Shown: piece by piece, positions 32,573-39,884 of the stretch
Layout: each line of letters starts with the position of its first letter
Position numbering within the stretch: position 1 is the first letter of the stretch
Assembly (NCBI GenBank): GCA_947456005.1
Contig: CANGRP010000001.1
Location: forward strand, 1-41,297
Reading direction: 5' to 3'
Length of the DNA: 41,297 nucleotides
From: Caulobacteraceae bacterium
GTDB lineage: Bacteria > Pseudomonadota > Alphaproteobacteria > Caulobacterales > Caulobacteraceae
Translations under genes and position numbers: made by a program
Notes under the pieces: model-generated
Databases searched by the model: none
What the model was told of the DNA's origin: nothing
What the model saw: only the letters and a program-made list of their open reading frames with translations

Positions 32573-33658
32573 ATGTCGCACAACACCTTCGGGAACCTGT
32601 TCCGCGTGACCACCTGGGGCGAGAGCCACGGGCCCGCCCTGGGGTGCGTGGTGGATGGCTGCCCGCCCGGCCTGTCCCTGACGCCGGCGGACATCCAGGT
32701 CTTTCTGGACCAGCGCCGGCCTGGGCAAGGCAAGTTCGTGACCCAGAGACAGGAGCCCGACGCCGTGCGGATTCTGTCCGGAGTCTTCGAGGACGAGCGA
32801 ACCGGTGGGCCGGTCACCACCGGGACGCCCATCTCGCTGATGATCGAGAACGTCGACCAGCGCAGCCGCGACTATTCCGAGATCGCCCGGGCCTACCGGC
32901 CGGGCCACGCGGACTACACCTACGACGCCAAGTACGGTGTCCGCGACTATCGGGGCGGGGGTCGGTCCTCGGCGCGGGAGACCGCGGCGCGGGTGGCGGC
33001 GGGCGCCGTCGCCCGCAAGGTCATTCCCGGGGTCTCCCTCCGGGCGGCGGTCGTGCAGATCGGGCCTCACGCCATCGACCGGTCCCGCTTCGACTGGGAC
33101 CAGCGGACCGAGAATCCCTTCTGGGCCCCGGACGCCGGCATTGTTGCAGTCTGGGAGTCCCATCTCGAGCAGGTGCGCAAGGCCGGCTCGTCCACGGGGG
33201 CGATCATCGAGGTCGAGGCGACTGGGGTTCCCGCCGGATGGGGCGCCCCCCTCTACGGCAAGCTGGACGCCGAACTGGCCGCCGCCCTGATGTCGATCAA
33301 CGCCGCCAAGGGCGTGGAGATCGGCGACGGCTTCGCTTCCGCAGCCCTCTCCGGCGAGGAGAACGCAGACGAGATGCGGATGGGGCCTGAGGGTCCTGTC
33401 TTCCTGTCAAATCATGCCGGGGGAATCCTCGGAGGAATCTCCAGTGGCCAGCCTGTGACCGCCCGGGTCGCCTTCAAGCCGACCTCCTCGATCCTCACCC
33501 TGCGCCGCTCGATCAACGCTGATGGTGAGGAAATCGACCTGCGCACCAAGGGGCGGCACGACCCCTGCGTCGGCATCCGCGCCGTGCCCGTGGTCGAGGC
33601 CATGACCGCATGCGTCCTGGCCGACGCCTTCCTGAGGCAAAGGGGCCAGGTCGGCTAG
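32573..33658 (+). CDS. aroC: Chorismate synthase (361 aa)
   Basis: Converts EPSP to chorismate with reduced FMN, the last step of the shikimate pathway. Family signatures are complete: GESHGPALGCVVDGCPPGL near residue 14, RPGHADYTYDAKYG, and DYRGGGRSSARETAARVAAG. GPVFLSNHAGGILGGISSG and the C-terminal RHDPCVGIRAVPVVEAM complete the set. Length normal. It converges on the iron-containing alcohol dehydrogenase, with 19 bp between stops. Confidence 0.97.
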   Translation: MSHNTFGNLFRVTTWGESHGPALGCVVDGCPPGLSLTPADIQVFLDQRRPGQGKFVTQRQEPDAVRILSGVFEDERTGGPVTTGTPISLMIENVDQRSRDYSEIARAYRPGHADYTYDAKYGVRDYRGGGRSSARETAARVAAGAVARKVIPGVSLRAAVVQIGPHAIDRSRFDWDQRTENPFWAPDAGIVAVWESHLEQVRKAGSSTGAIIEVEATGVPAGWGAPLYGKLDAELAAALMSINAAKGVEIGDGFASAALSGEENADEMRMGPEGPVFLSNHAGGILGGISSGQPVTARVAFKPTSSILTLRRSINADGEEIDLRTKGRHDPCVGIRAVPVVEAMTACVLADAFLRQRGQVG

Positions 33659-33677
33659 GCGGCGGTCCCGCGCGACG

Positions 33678-34820
33678 TCACCAGGCGGCCTTGTAAAGCG
33701 CCTCTAGGGAGTCTGCGTCCACAGGGCGCGGGTTGGACCGGTTCACGGGATCGGCGACCGCATCCTCGATGAGGGTTCGGAGAAGGCCTTCAGACCCGCC
33801 CAGGTCTCGGATCGAACGTGAGAGGCCGAGATCGTCGCGCAGGGCAAGGACCGCAGCGACGGCGCCCTCTGGGGTTGGCGACAACTCCGGCGCCAGGCAC
33901 TCCGCTACGGTCCTGTATTTGTCGCCGGCGACGGGCAGGTTGAAGGTCATGACATGGGGCAGCATGGTCGCCAGGGTCTGGCCGTGCGCCGCCGACAGCC
34001 TTGCCGAGAGCGCGTGACCGGTCCCATGCGCAGAGCCCAGTCCGGCGACGTTGAAGGCGATGGCCGCCATACTCGAGGCCAGCAGCATGTTGGACCGGGC
34101 CTCCAGGTCCGAACCGTCCCGGACGACGCTGCGGGCGTGGGACGCGACAAGCCGGATGGCCTCCAGGGCGACGGTGTCCGAGTAGGGTGTGGCGCGCAGG
34201 GCGACCAGTGCTTCGACCGCGTGGGTCAGGACGTCGAAGGCGCAGGTTGCGGTGGGATAGGCCGGTAGACCGAGGGTCAGCTTCGGGTCCAGAACGGCCA
34301 CAACGGGGGTGATGCTGGGGTGCATGACATAGGTCTTGCGACCCATCTGGCTGTCGGTGATCACGCAGGCGCTGTTGGTCTCGGATCCGGTTCCAGCGGT
34401 CGTCGGCACCGCAATGACTGGCGCTCCTGGATGTGCAGGCGCGTTCGCCTGGAGAGCGGGTATGGTCTCTGCGTTCCGCGCCAGAAGAGCGATCGCCTTG
34501 CCGCAATCCATGGACGAGCCGCCTCCGAAGGCGATGACCCCCGCGGAGCCAAGTCGCCGGAGTTGCTCGGCTCCGGCTTCGACATTTCGGTCCGTGGGAT
34601 TCGGCTCGACCCCGTCGAAGACCTCCACCCCGATGCCCGCCTTCCGCAGGGCGTCGATGACGGGTTCCGCCAGTCCGGTCCTGCGAAGGGACTGGTCGGT
34701 CACGAATAGGACGGCCGTCAGCCCCAGGGACTTCACGTGACCCGCAAGCTGGAGGCTCGAATCGTTGCCGAAGACCAGGGTCGGCAGCGGGCGGATCACA
34801 AAGGACTGTCCTGAGAGCAT
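33678..34820 (-). CDS. Iron-containing alcohol dehydrogenase (380 aa)
   Basis: Group III (Fe-ADH) NAD(P)-dependent dehydrogenase. The nucleotide-binding GGGSSMD lies at 99-105 and VPTTAGTGSETN at 138-149. All four metal ligands of the FucO type are present: D196 and H200 (AFDVLTHAVEAL), H265 (GSAHGTGHA) and H279 (SAAHGQTL), so it should bind Fe(II). The start is ATG 34820, matching the family N-terminus. It lies 22 bp behind a 71-residue gene that follows a Zur-like palindrome (35111-35127). If zinc starvation induces it, it could stand in for a zinc alcohol dehydrogenase; that is inference. The substrate is unknown. Confidence 0.92.
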   Translation of the reverse strand: MLSGQSFVIRPLPTLVFGNDSSLQLAGHVKSLGLTAVLFVTDQSLRRTGLAEPVIDALRKAGIGVEVFDGVEPNPTDRNVEAGAEQLRRLGSAGVIAFGGGSSMDCGKAIALLARNAETIPALQANAPAHPGAPVIAVPTTAGTGSETNSACVITDSQMGRKTYVMHPSITPVVAVLDPKLTLGLPAYPTATCAFDVLTHAVEALVALRATPYSDTVALEAIRLVASHARSVVRDGSDLEARSNMLLASSMAAIAFNVAGLGSAHGTGHALSARLSAAHGQTLATMLPHVMTFNLPVAGDKYRTVAECLAPELSPTPEGAVAAVLALRDDLGLSRSIRDLGGSEGLLRTLIEDAVADPVNRSNPRPVDADSLEALYKAAW

Positions 34821-34842
34821 CTGGGGTTCCCTTTCCGGAGCG

Positions 34843-35058
34843 TTAGGCGTCAAAGGTCTGTGGGGCCGAAGGCGACTGCCCGAGCTCCATGAGGATCTGG
34901 TGGACCGCATCCACGAGAGCCGCTTGGGGAACCCACTCAGCCTGGGCCGCCGCGACGCCGGGGTCCAGCAGACGCCGGGCGCGCTCTACGTCCTCCTGAT
35001 GCACACTGCGCAGGAGCTCCAGCTTCTCGTGGTCGTTGAGTCTTTGCCGGATTGACAT
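34843..35058 (-). CDS. Small protein of unknown function (71 aa)
   Basis: Not recognised. It is mostly predicted helix, with a charged first half (RQRLNDHEKLELLRSVHQED, then VERARRLLDPG) and a second helix (EWVPQAALVDAVHQILMELG). It has no Cys, two His in the first half and one in the second, no signal peptide and no membrane segment. The evidence that it is real is its GGGAGG ribosome site six bases before the ATG. Its position between a Zur-like box and an Fe-ADH gene in the same direction (22 bp gap) supports this too. Candidate roles include a dehydrogenase partner or metal-related accessory protein; neither is supported by homology I can see. Confidence 0.7.
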   Translation of the reverse strand: MSIRQRLNDHEKLELLRSVHQEDVERARRLLDPGVAAAQAEWVPQAALVDAVHQILMELGQSPSAPQTFDA

Positions 35059-35110
35059 TGAAGACCTCCCGAACTCGACGGCGATGGACTGGCGGCCACC
35101 AGAAAAAGTA

Positions 35111-35127
35111 ATGATATACTATAACAC
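35111..35127. promoter_or_regulatory. Zur-like box B, upstream of the small-protein/Fe-ADH operon
   Basis: TGATATA-C-TATAACA (35112-35126) is an inverted repeat with one mismatched pair, extended by TA/TA outside. Its reverse complement reads TGTTATA-G-TATATCA, close to the TGTTATA-N-TATAACA pattern of Zur sites. It lies 53 bp upstream of the 71-aa gene. A TATAGT -10-like hexamer for that gene sits inside it, so binding would block transcription. The last codons of the 138-aa gene touch its edge. Confidence 0.6.
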
Positions 35128-35543
35128 TAAGATTCCAGGGCGTCCACTGGCGGTGGTTGACCGGTCGCTCTGCGCCCCTTCCTGCAGGAGGGCCCTGGGC
35201 CTGTCGGTTCGATTTCACGGGCCTCGCTGCAGAGGAATGAGCCGGACCTCCTGGCTCCGGAGGTTACAGCGACGTAGGCGCGAAGCGGGCTGATCCGGAT
35301 GACCTGGCCTGAAGCCCTGAGAGACCTGATCGCCCGTCGAAGGGCGGCTGGCTGCGGCCCAACGCGAACATCCTCCCTGATCCGGGCTTCGATCTGCGGC
35401 AGCGTCATGGGGACCCTGGCGCAGCGGAGCGCCAAAAGGACGGCGGATGACAGACCCGACTCCCCGGTTGTGGGCTCGTCAGGCGGAAGGCTTACGGGCC
35501 CCTCGAAGCCAAGATAAGTGGGCGCCCTCGAAAGCCGCATCAT
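35127..35543 (-). CDS. Truncated Fur/Zur-like winged-helix protein (138 aa)
   Basis: After a variable N-terminus of about 30 residues comes a winged helix. Its second half reads like a Zur DNA-binding domain: PAALRRAIRSLRASGQVIRI (66-84) and SPLRAYVAV (85-93). The next segment, GSFLCSEAREIEPTG (101-115), resembles the start of a Fur-family dimerisation domain. However, the paired Cys are missing, and the sequence then ends in a Gly/Pro/Arg-rich tail. Only three Cys are present (41, 105, 120) and no CxxC. The ATG overlaps the GTPase stop (ATGA, 35540-35543), so it is cotranscribed. It could be a metal-blind Zur paralogue or a decaying gene; the assignment is tentative. Confidence 0.55.
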   Translation of the reverse strand: MMRLSRAPTYLGFEGPVSLPPDEPTTGESGLSSAVLLALRCARVPMTLPQIEARIREDVRVGPQPAALRRAIRSLRASGQVIRISPLRAYVAVTSGARRSGSFLCSEAREIEPTGPGPSCRKGRRATGQPPPVDALES

Positions 35544-36745
35544 TGCACCGTGTCGGCAGGTCCCCAGGCGGGGAAGGGGTCTGGCAAGCGGGCCCAGGCC
35601 TTTGGGCCCTTCTGCATCTCGGAGGGGGTCAGGAGGGCGGAGTCGAACATGGCTGTGAGCGCGGCCCGGTCCATGTCCTTGCCGATCAGGACGATTTCCT
35701 GCCGACGGTCGCCGTGAGGACTGCGCCAGACGTTCGAGAGGAAAAGGCGGCTCTCCGGATCTTGCGGGCGCTTCTCAGGCGGGATGGACGCCCACCAGTA
35801 ACCGCCCCATTCATGGGTTGCAGCCGCCCCCGCCTGGCTCCAGGAGCCCACAAAGCGCATCCGGGTCGCCAGCCAGAAGAACCCCTTGGATCGCCACACC
35901 CCCCGCCACTCGGCGTCCAGGATCGTCTTCAGGCGCATCGGGTGAAAGGGGCGACGCGCACGGTAGACAAAGCTGGAGACCCCGTATTCCTCGGTCTCGG
36001 GCGTCTTGCCGAACTCCAGCGCCTGCCGCCAGCCGGCAGCGCTCTGGGCGCGCGCCATGTCAAAGAGGCCGGTGTCGAGGATTTCGCCGAGGGGCGCAGC
36101 GCCCCGCTCCGCATGTACGATCCGGGCCAGCGGGTTCAGCTGGCGGCAGAGCGCCTCGACCACCGCCAACTCCGCCGGTGAGACAAGGTCGGTCTTGTTC
36201 AAGACCAGGACATCGGCGAACTCGATCTGGTCGACGAGCAAATCGACGACGGTTCGGGCGTCCTCTTCGCCGAGGCTCTCGCCGCGATCGGCAAGGAAGT
36301 CGCTGGAGCCATAGTCCCGGTGGAAGTTGAAGGCGTCCACCACCGTGACCATCGTGTCCAGCCGCGAGACGTCCCGGAGGCTTTCACCGTCCTCGGCGAT
36401 GAAGTCAAAGGTGGCCGCCACGGGCATGGGTTCCGAGATGCCGGTGCTTTCAATAAGGAGGTAGTCGAAACGCCCCTCGGCGGCGAGGCGCCGAACCTCT
36501 GCTAGCAGGTCCTCTCGCAGGGTGCAGCAGATGCACCCGTTGGACATTTCCACGAGGCGCTCTTCGGTCCGCGACAGGTCTGCGCCGCCCTGGCGGACCA
36601 GCGCTCCGTCGATATTGACCTCGCTCATGTCGTTCACGATGACAGCGACGCGCAAGCCTTCGCGGTTTCGCAGAACATGGTTCAGCAGGGTGGTCTTTCC
36701 GGCGCCGAGGAAGCCGGACAGGACAGTGACGGGCAGTTGGACCAA
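35540..36745 (-). CDS. COG0523 (CobW/ZigA-type) GTPase metallochaperone (401 aa)
   Basis: G3E-family GTPase of the zinc-chaperone kind. The P-loop GFLGAGKTTL is at 11-20, the metal-binding CICC at 71-74 (NGCICCTLRED), the switch segment ESTGISEP at 99-106 and the guanine motif NKTD at 183-186. A CobW C-terminal domain fills the rest. The start codon is TTG 36745, supported by GGAGG six bases upstream and by the family N-terminus; no ATG or GTG fits. A Zur-like palindrome lies 24 bp upstream. With that site the zinc-starvation branch (ZigA, YciC-like) is more likely than cobalamin or nitrile hydratase chaperones. Confidence 0.92.
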   Translation of the reverse strand: MVQLPVTVLSGFLGAGKTTLLNHVLRNREGLRVAVIVNDMSEVNIDGALVRQGGADLSRTEERLVEMSNGCICCTLREDLLAEVRRLAAEGRFDYLLIESTGISEPMPVAATFDFIAEDGESLRDVSRLDTMVTVVDAFNFHRDYGSSDFLADRGESLGEEDARTVVDLLVDQIEFADVLVLNKTDLVSPAELAVVEALCRQLNPLARIVHAERGAAPLGEILDTGLFDMARAQSAAGWRQALEFGKTPETEEYGVSSFVYRARRPFHPMRLKTILDAEWRGVWRSKGFFWLATRMRFVGSWSQAGAAATHEWGGYWWASIPPEKRPQDPESRLFLSNVWRSPHGDRRQEIVLIGKDMDRAALTAMFDSALLTPSEMQKGPKAWARLPDPFPAWGPADTVQ

Positions 36746-36768
36746 GGACGTCCTCCAGGACTGGATTT

Positions 36769-36785
36769 ATGTTACAATATAACAT
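36769..36785. promoter_or_regulatory. Zur-like box A between divergent GTPase and MerC-like genes
   Basis: ATGTTA-CAATA-TAACAT is an inverted repeat with perfect 6-bp arms, matching the TGTTATA-N-TATAACA Zur pattern at 13 of 14 arm positions. It lies 24 bp from the GTPase start and 41 bp from the MerC-like ATG, so it can control both directions. A GCTAGA -10-like element for the plus-strand gene starts at 36787. AT-rich in a very GC-rich context. Confidence 0.7.
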
Positions 36786-36826
36786 AGCTAGAGACCTCCA
36801 GTCTGTCGGGCAAGGTGCAATCAGGA

Positions 36827-37228
36827 ATGTCAGTCTCTTCGAGCCGTGTGCCGGACGCCGTGGCCGTCGGAGTTTCGGGTCTCTGCCTGGCGCACTGCCT
36901 GGCGCTACCGGCCCTTGCGGCGGTCGTTCCCCTCTTCGGCGCGCTGTCCCACGCCGGATGGGTCCACGTCCTCTTCTTCTGCGCGGCGGCGCCGGTGTCC
37001 GCCCTGGCCCTGAGGACTACGGGCGGCTGGCGTCACGCCGGCGTCAGGGCCCTCTTCCTTCTGGGTGTCGCCGGCCTGGCCGCCGGCCTTCCCTGGGGGT
37101 GGCCTGCTGAGTGGATCGAGGTCGCCCTGACCAGTCTCGGCGGCGTTGCGCTGGTCGCCGCCCACCTCCTCAATCTCCGTCGGCGCGCCCTTCACCCGGC
37201 GCCTGTCGCCATGGCCGCAGAGAATTGA
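36827..37228 (+). CDS. MerC-domain membrane protein (133 aa)
   Basis: Small inner-membrane protein of the MerC family, with about four hydrophobic helices. The MerC motif C20-x2-H23-C24 (SGLCLAHCLALPAL) is at the start of the first helix, and the C-terminus is short and basic. In mercury operons MerC moves Hg(II), but no merA, merP or merR is near. Next to a COG0523 gene and a Zur-like box, zinc or another divalent ion is the more likely cargo; this is inference. I use ATG 36827, 11 bases after AAGG; a GTG four codons earlier is possible. Confidence 0.85.
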   Translation: MSVSSSRVPDAVAVGVSGLCLAHCLALPALAAVVPLFGALSHAGWVHVLFFCAAAPVSALALRTTGGWRHAGVRALFLLGVAGLAAGLPWGWPAEWIEVALTSLGGVALVAAHLLNLRRRALHPAPVAMAAEN

Positions 37229-37261
37229 CGAGAGCGCCTGCGCCCACCATCTAGCGGGTTC

Positions 37262-37277
37262 AGGGCTTCCGCGCCCT
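37262..37277 (+). terminator. Candidate terminator after the MerC-like gene
   Basis: AGGGC (37262-37266) pairs with GCCCT (37273-37277) around TTCCGC, followed by TTCT. Short stem with a partial T-run, 33 bp after the stop. A 12-bp palindrome TCTTTCGAAAGA (37288-37299) follows, 15 bp before the superoxide dismutase ATG, and may mask its ribosome site or bind a protein. Confidence 0.35.
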
Positions 37278-37314
37278 TTCTCCCCGTTCTTTCGAAAGAG
37301 CCAGGATCCCCGAC

Positions 37315-38040
37315 ATGCCCGCCCTCGTCCGAATCGCCGCCGCCGCCCTCGTCCTGGGCCTTGCCGGCCCCGCCCTGGCCGCTCCGGCTGCATCGCCCGC
37401 CCCCGCCCCCGCCGCTGAGGCCTTCAGCCTGGCGCCCCTGCCCTATGCCTATGAGGCGCTGGAGCCGGTGATCGACGCCCAGACCATGCGCATCCATCAC
37501 GGCAGGCATCACCAGGGCTATGTGAACAACCTCAACGCCGCCGTGAAGGCCAACCCGTCGCTGCAGGGCAAGTCCCTTGAGGCCCTGATGGGCGAGGTGC
37601 AGAACCATCCTCCGGCGCTTCGCAACAATGGCGGCGGCCATTACAACCACACCCTCTTCTGGAAGCTGATGGCGCCGCAAGGACAGGGTGGCGCGCCATC
37701 TCAGGCCCTGGTCGCCCAGATCGGCAAGGACTTCGGCTCCATGGAGGCCTTCAAGGAGGCGTTCCAGGCCGCGGGCGCCCAGAGGTTCGGCTCCGGCTGG
37801 GCCTGGCTGGTCTGGACCGGCGACAAGCTCGTCGTGACCAGCACGCCCAATCAGGACAATCCCCTGATGGGCGACGCCCCGGTCAAGGGCGCCCCGGTCA
37901 TCGCCAACGATGTCTGGGAGCACGCCTACTACCTGAAGCACCAGAACAACCGCGGCGCCTACCTGTCCAGTTGGTGGACCGTGCTGAACTGGAACGAAGC
38001 CAACCGCCTGTTCGAGGCGGCCACCCGCAAGGGCAAGTAG
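37315..38040 (+). CDS. Exported superoxide dismutase, Mn/Fe family, Mn-type residues (241 aa)
   Basis: Dismutates superoxide. A signal peptide (about 1-22, ending GPALAA) and an Ala/Pro linker (23-35) precede a complete Fe/Mn SOD. Metal ligands H61 (MRIHHGRHHQGYVNN), H112 (GGHYNHTLFW), D199 and H203 (NDVWEHAYYLKHQ) are all present. G108 before HYNH and Q180 in NQDNPLM are the arrangement of Mn enzymes rather than Fe enzymes. Periplasmic location is predicted, which is uncommon for this family; the periplasmic role is more often filled by Cu/Zn SOD. AGGA lies nine bases before the ATG. It converges on queD with 3 bp between. Confidence 0.93.
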   Translation: MPALVRIAAAALVLGLAGPALAAPAASPAPAPAAEAFSLAPLPYAYEALEPVIDAQTMRIHHGRHHQGYVNNLNAAVKANPSLQGKSLEALMGEVQNHPPALRNNGGGHYNHTLFWKLMAPQGQGGAPSQALVAQIGKDFGSMEAFKEAFQAAGAQRFGSGWAWLVWTGDKLVVTSTPNQDNPLMGDAPVKGAPVIANDVWEHAYYLKHQNNRGAYLSSWWTVLNWNEANRLFEAATRKGK

Positions 38041-38043
38041 GCC

Positions 38044-38418
38044 TCAGCCCAGGGTCAGGGTACAGGACTCGCCGAGTGTCGGGCGGGACACCGTGACCCT
38101 CGAAAGCCCGGGATAGCGTGCGGCGAGGCGGTCGGCGAACCAGGCGCAGAGGGTCTCCAGTGTGGGGTGCTCAAGCCCGGGCTTGTCGTTCAGCAGGCCA
38201 TGGTCGAGCTCGCCCGCCGCCGACCTCAGATCGGCGTCGAGGTCCGCAAGGTCGGCGACCCAGCCTACAGGACCGCCGGGCGCGCCCCGGACTGAGGCTT
38301 CGACCCGGAAGGAATGGCCATGCAGCTGACGGTAGGGCCGGTGCTCCGGGCCCTCGGACAGATAGTGCGCGGCGTCAAAGGTCGCGGCCTTGGTGATTTC
38401 AAACGTACGCTGGGTCAT
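38044..38418 (-). CDS. queD: 6-carboxytetrahydropterin synthase-like protein QueD (124 aa)
   Basis: PTPS-fold enzyme for the second step of queuosine precursor synthesis. Zn-binding His are H18 (ATFDAAHYL), H33 and H35 (QLHGHSF). The conserved PTLETLCAWFAD and ELDHGLLND segments are present. The catalytic Cys normally four residues before the HGH motif is absent; Tyr is there instead (EHRPYRQLHGHSF). The start is ATG 38418; the frame is open upstream but that part is not homologous. It follows queE by 23 bp. Function as QueD is supported mainly by its place in a queC-queE-queD operon. Confidence 0.88.
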   Translation of the reverse strand: MTQRTFEITKAATFDAAHYLSEGPEHRPYRQLHGHSFRVEASVRGAPGGPVGWVADLADLDADLRSAAGELDHGLLNDKPGLEHPTLETLCAWFADRLAARYPGLSRVTVSRPTLGESCTLTLG

Positions 38419-38441
38419 GTCGGGCGGGGCCGGCGAACCGG

Positions 38442-39074
38442 TCAGGGGATGCCGAGGGTTTTGTGGGTCTGCACGCTTAAACGCCACCGTGGGTGCGAAA
38501 GGCAATAGTCGATCGCCGCCTGGGTGTTCTCGGCAAGGCGCGGGCCATCCATGGGCTGCAGGAGAAAGCGTTCGAAGTCCCAGGCCTCGAAGGTCACCGG
38601 GTCGACACCCGGCTGGGGGAAGACCAGCTTGAGCTCCCGCCCCGACCTCTGGACCACCGGGACCTGGCCCTTGGGGCTGACGCAGATCCAGTCGATCCCG
38701 GGCGGGCAGGGCAGGGACCCGTTGGTCTCCAGGGCGATGTCGAACCCCCGGGCGTGGAGGGAGTCTACCAGGGCCGGGTCAACCTGAAGGAGGGGTTCTC
38801 CTCCTGTGAGCACCACCAGGCGGTCATCGGCGCCGCCCCGCCAGGCGGCCAGGACGGCGTCCGCCAAGGCCTCCGCCGTTGCGAAACGGCCTCCGCCCGG
38901 TCCGTCCATGCCCACGAAGTCCGTGTCGCAGAAGTTACAGGCGGCGTCGGCGCGGTCCTCCTCGCGACCGGACCAGAGGTTGCAGCCGGCGAACCGGCAG
39001 AAGACCGCGGCCCGGCCCGCCTGGCCGCCCTCGCCCTGGAGGGTCAGGAAGATCTCCTTGACGGCGTAGCTCAT
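38442..39074 (-). CDS. queE: 7-carboxy-7-deazaguanine synthase (210 aa)
   Basis: Radical SAM enzyme that contracts 6-carboxytetrahydropterin to 7-carboxy-7-deazaguanine. The cluster motif is the unusual C31-x14-C46-x2-C49 spacing seen in Burkholderia-type QueE instead of the standard CxxxCxxC. EIFLTLQGEGGQAGR near the N-terminus and the VVLTGGEPLLQ and ALETNGSLP segments bind SAM and substrate. ATG 39074 overlaps the queC stop by 4 nt (ATGA, 39071-39074). Confidence 0.94.
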   Translation of the reverse strand: MSYAVKEIFLTLQGEGGQAGRAAVFCRFAGCNLWSGREEDRADAACNFCDTDFVGMDGPGGGRFATAEALADAVLAAWRGGADDRLVVLTGGEPLLQVDPALVDSLHARGFDIALETNGSLPCPPGIDWICVSPKGQVPVVQRSGRELKLVFPQPGVDPVTFEAWDFERFLLQPMDGPRLAENTQAAIDYCLSHPRWRLSVQTHKTLGIP

Positions 39075-39793
39075 GCCGAAAGGACGGGTCGCCCCGCCGC
39101 ATCCCATTCCCGCCATCCGCGGGCGCGCAGATCGCAGGCCGGACAGGCGCCGCAGCCGTGGCCCCAGTCATGGCGCACGCCGCGTTCGCCCGCATAGCAG
39201 GTGTGGGTGTCCTCCAGGGTGATGTCCACCAGAGCCTGGCCGCCCAGCTCATAGGCCAGGGCCCAGGTCTGAGCCTTGGTCAGTCGCATGAGCGGGGTGT
39301 CGATCACGAAGGCCTGGTCCATCCCCAGGTTCAGGGCGGCCTGAAGGGCGTCGAGCGTATCCCGGCGGCAGTCGGGATAACCAGAGAAGTCCGTCTCGCA
39401 CATGCCGCCGACCAGGCGCTTCAGAGCCCGGCGATCCGCGAGCGCCGCGGCCCAGGTCAGGAAGACGAGGTTGCGCCCCGGAACAAAGGTGTTGGGCAGG
39501 CCGCGAGCGTCCATCTCGAAGGCCCGCGCCGACGTCAGGGCGGTGTCGCCAATGGCCCCGAAGGCGGACAGATCCAGGCGGTGGTCCTGTCCCAGACGGG
39601 CGGACCAGGCGGGGAAGGCGGTGCGCATGCGCGCCAGCACGGTGGTCCTCTGGGCCATCTCCACCGCATGGCGCTGCCCATAGTCGAAACCGACGGTTTC
39701 GACATGGGCGTAGCGGTCGAGCGCCCAGGCGAGGCAGGCGGTGGAGTCCTGCCCGCCCGAGAACAGCACGAGGGCGTGGTCCGGCGGGAACAT
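39071..39793 (-). CDS. queC: 7-cyano-7-deazaguanine synthase (240 aa)
   Basis: ATP-dependent enzyme that turns 7-carboxy-7-deazaguanine into preQ0. The PP-loop FSGGQDSTAC is at 11-20. The zinc-binding cysteines cluster at the C-terminus (HTCYAGE, then GHGCGACPACDLRARG). The start is ATG 39793, which gives the family length. The frame is open for another 79 codons upstream, across the LacI-like sites and the tandem repeat, but that part is not protein-like. First gene of queC-queE-queD. Confidence 0.95.
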   Translation of the reverse strand: MFPPDHALVLFSGGQDSTACLAWALDRYAHVETVGFDYGQRHAVEMAQRTTVLARMRTAFPAWSARLGQDHRLDLSAFGAIGDTALTSARAFEMDARGLPNTFVPGRNLVFLTWAAALADRRALKRLVGGMCETDFSGYPDCRRDTLDALQAALNLGMDQAFVIDTPLMRLTKAQTWALAYELGGQALVDITLEDTHTCYAGERGVRHDWGHGCGACPACDLRARGWREWDAAGRPVLSA

Positions 39794-39884
39794 GTGCTTC
39801 AATACCCCCGCTCTCGCTGCGAAGCAAAATGGCGGTCTCCCTGTTGCGCCGGGACTTCCGGGTCTCCCGCCTTGCCCTGTTGAG

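Noticed and set aside
34937..35218. A 93-codon minus-strand frame as a possible frameshifted C-terminus of the Zur-like protein
   Set aside because: The translation shows no Fur-family features (no Cys pairs, no His cluster) and runs through the Zur-like box, so it is not a remnant dimer domain.
36827..37228. Mercury resistance operon
   Set aside because: Only a MerC-like protein is present; there is no merR, merT, merP or merA nearby.
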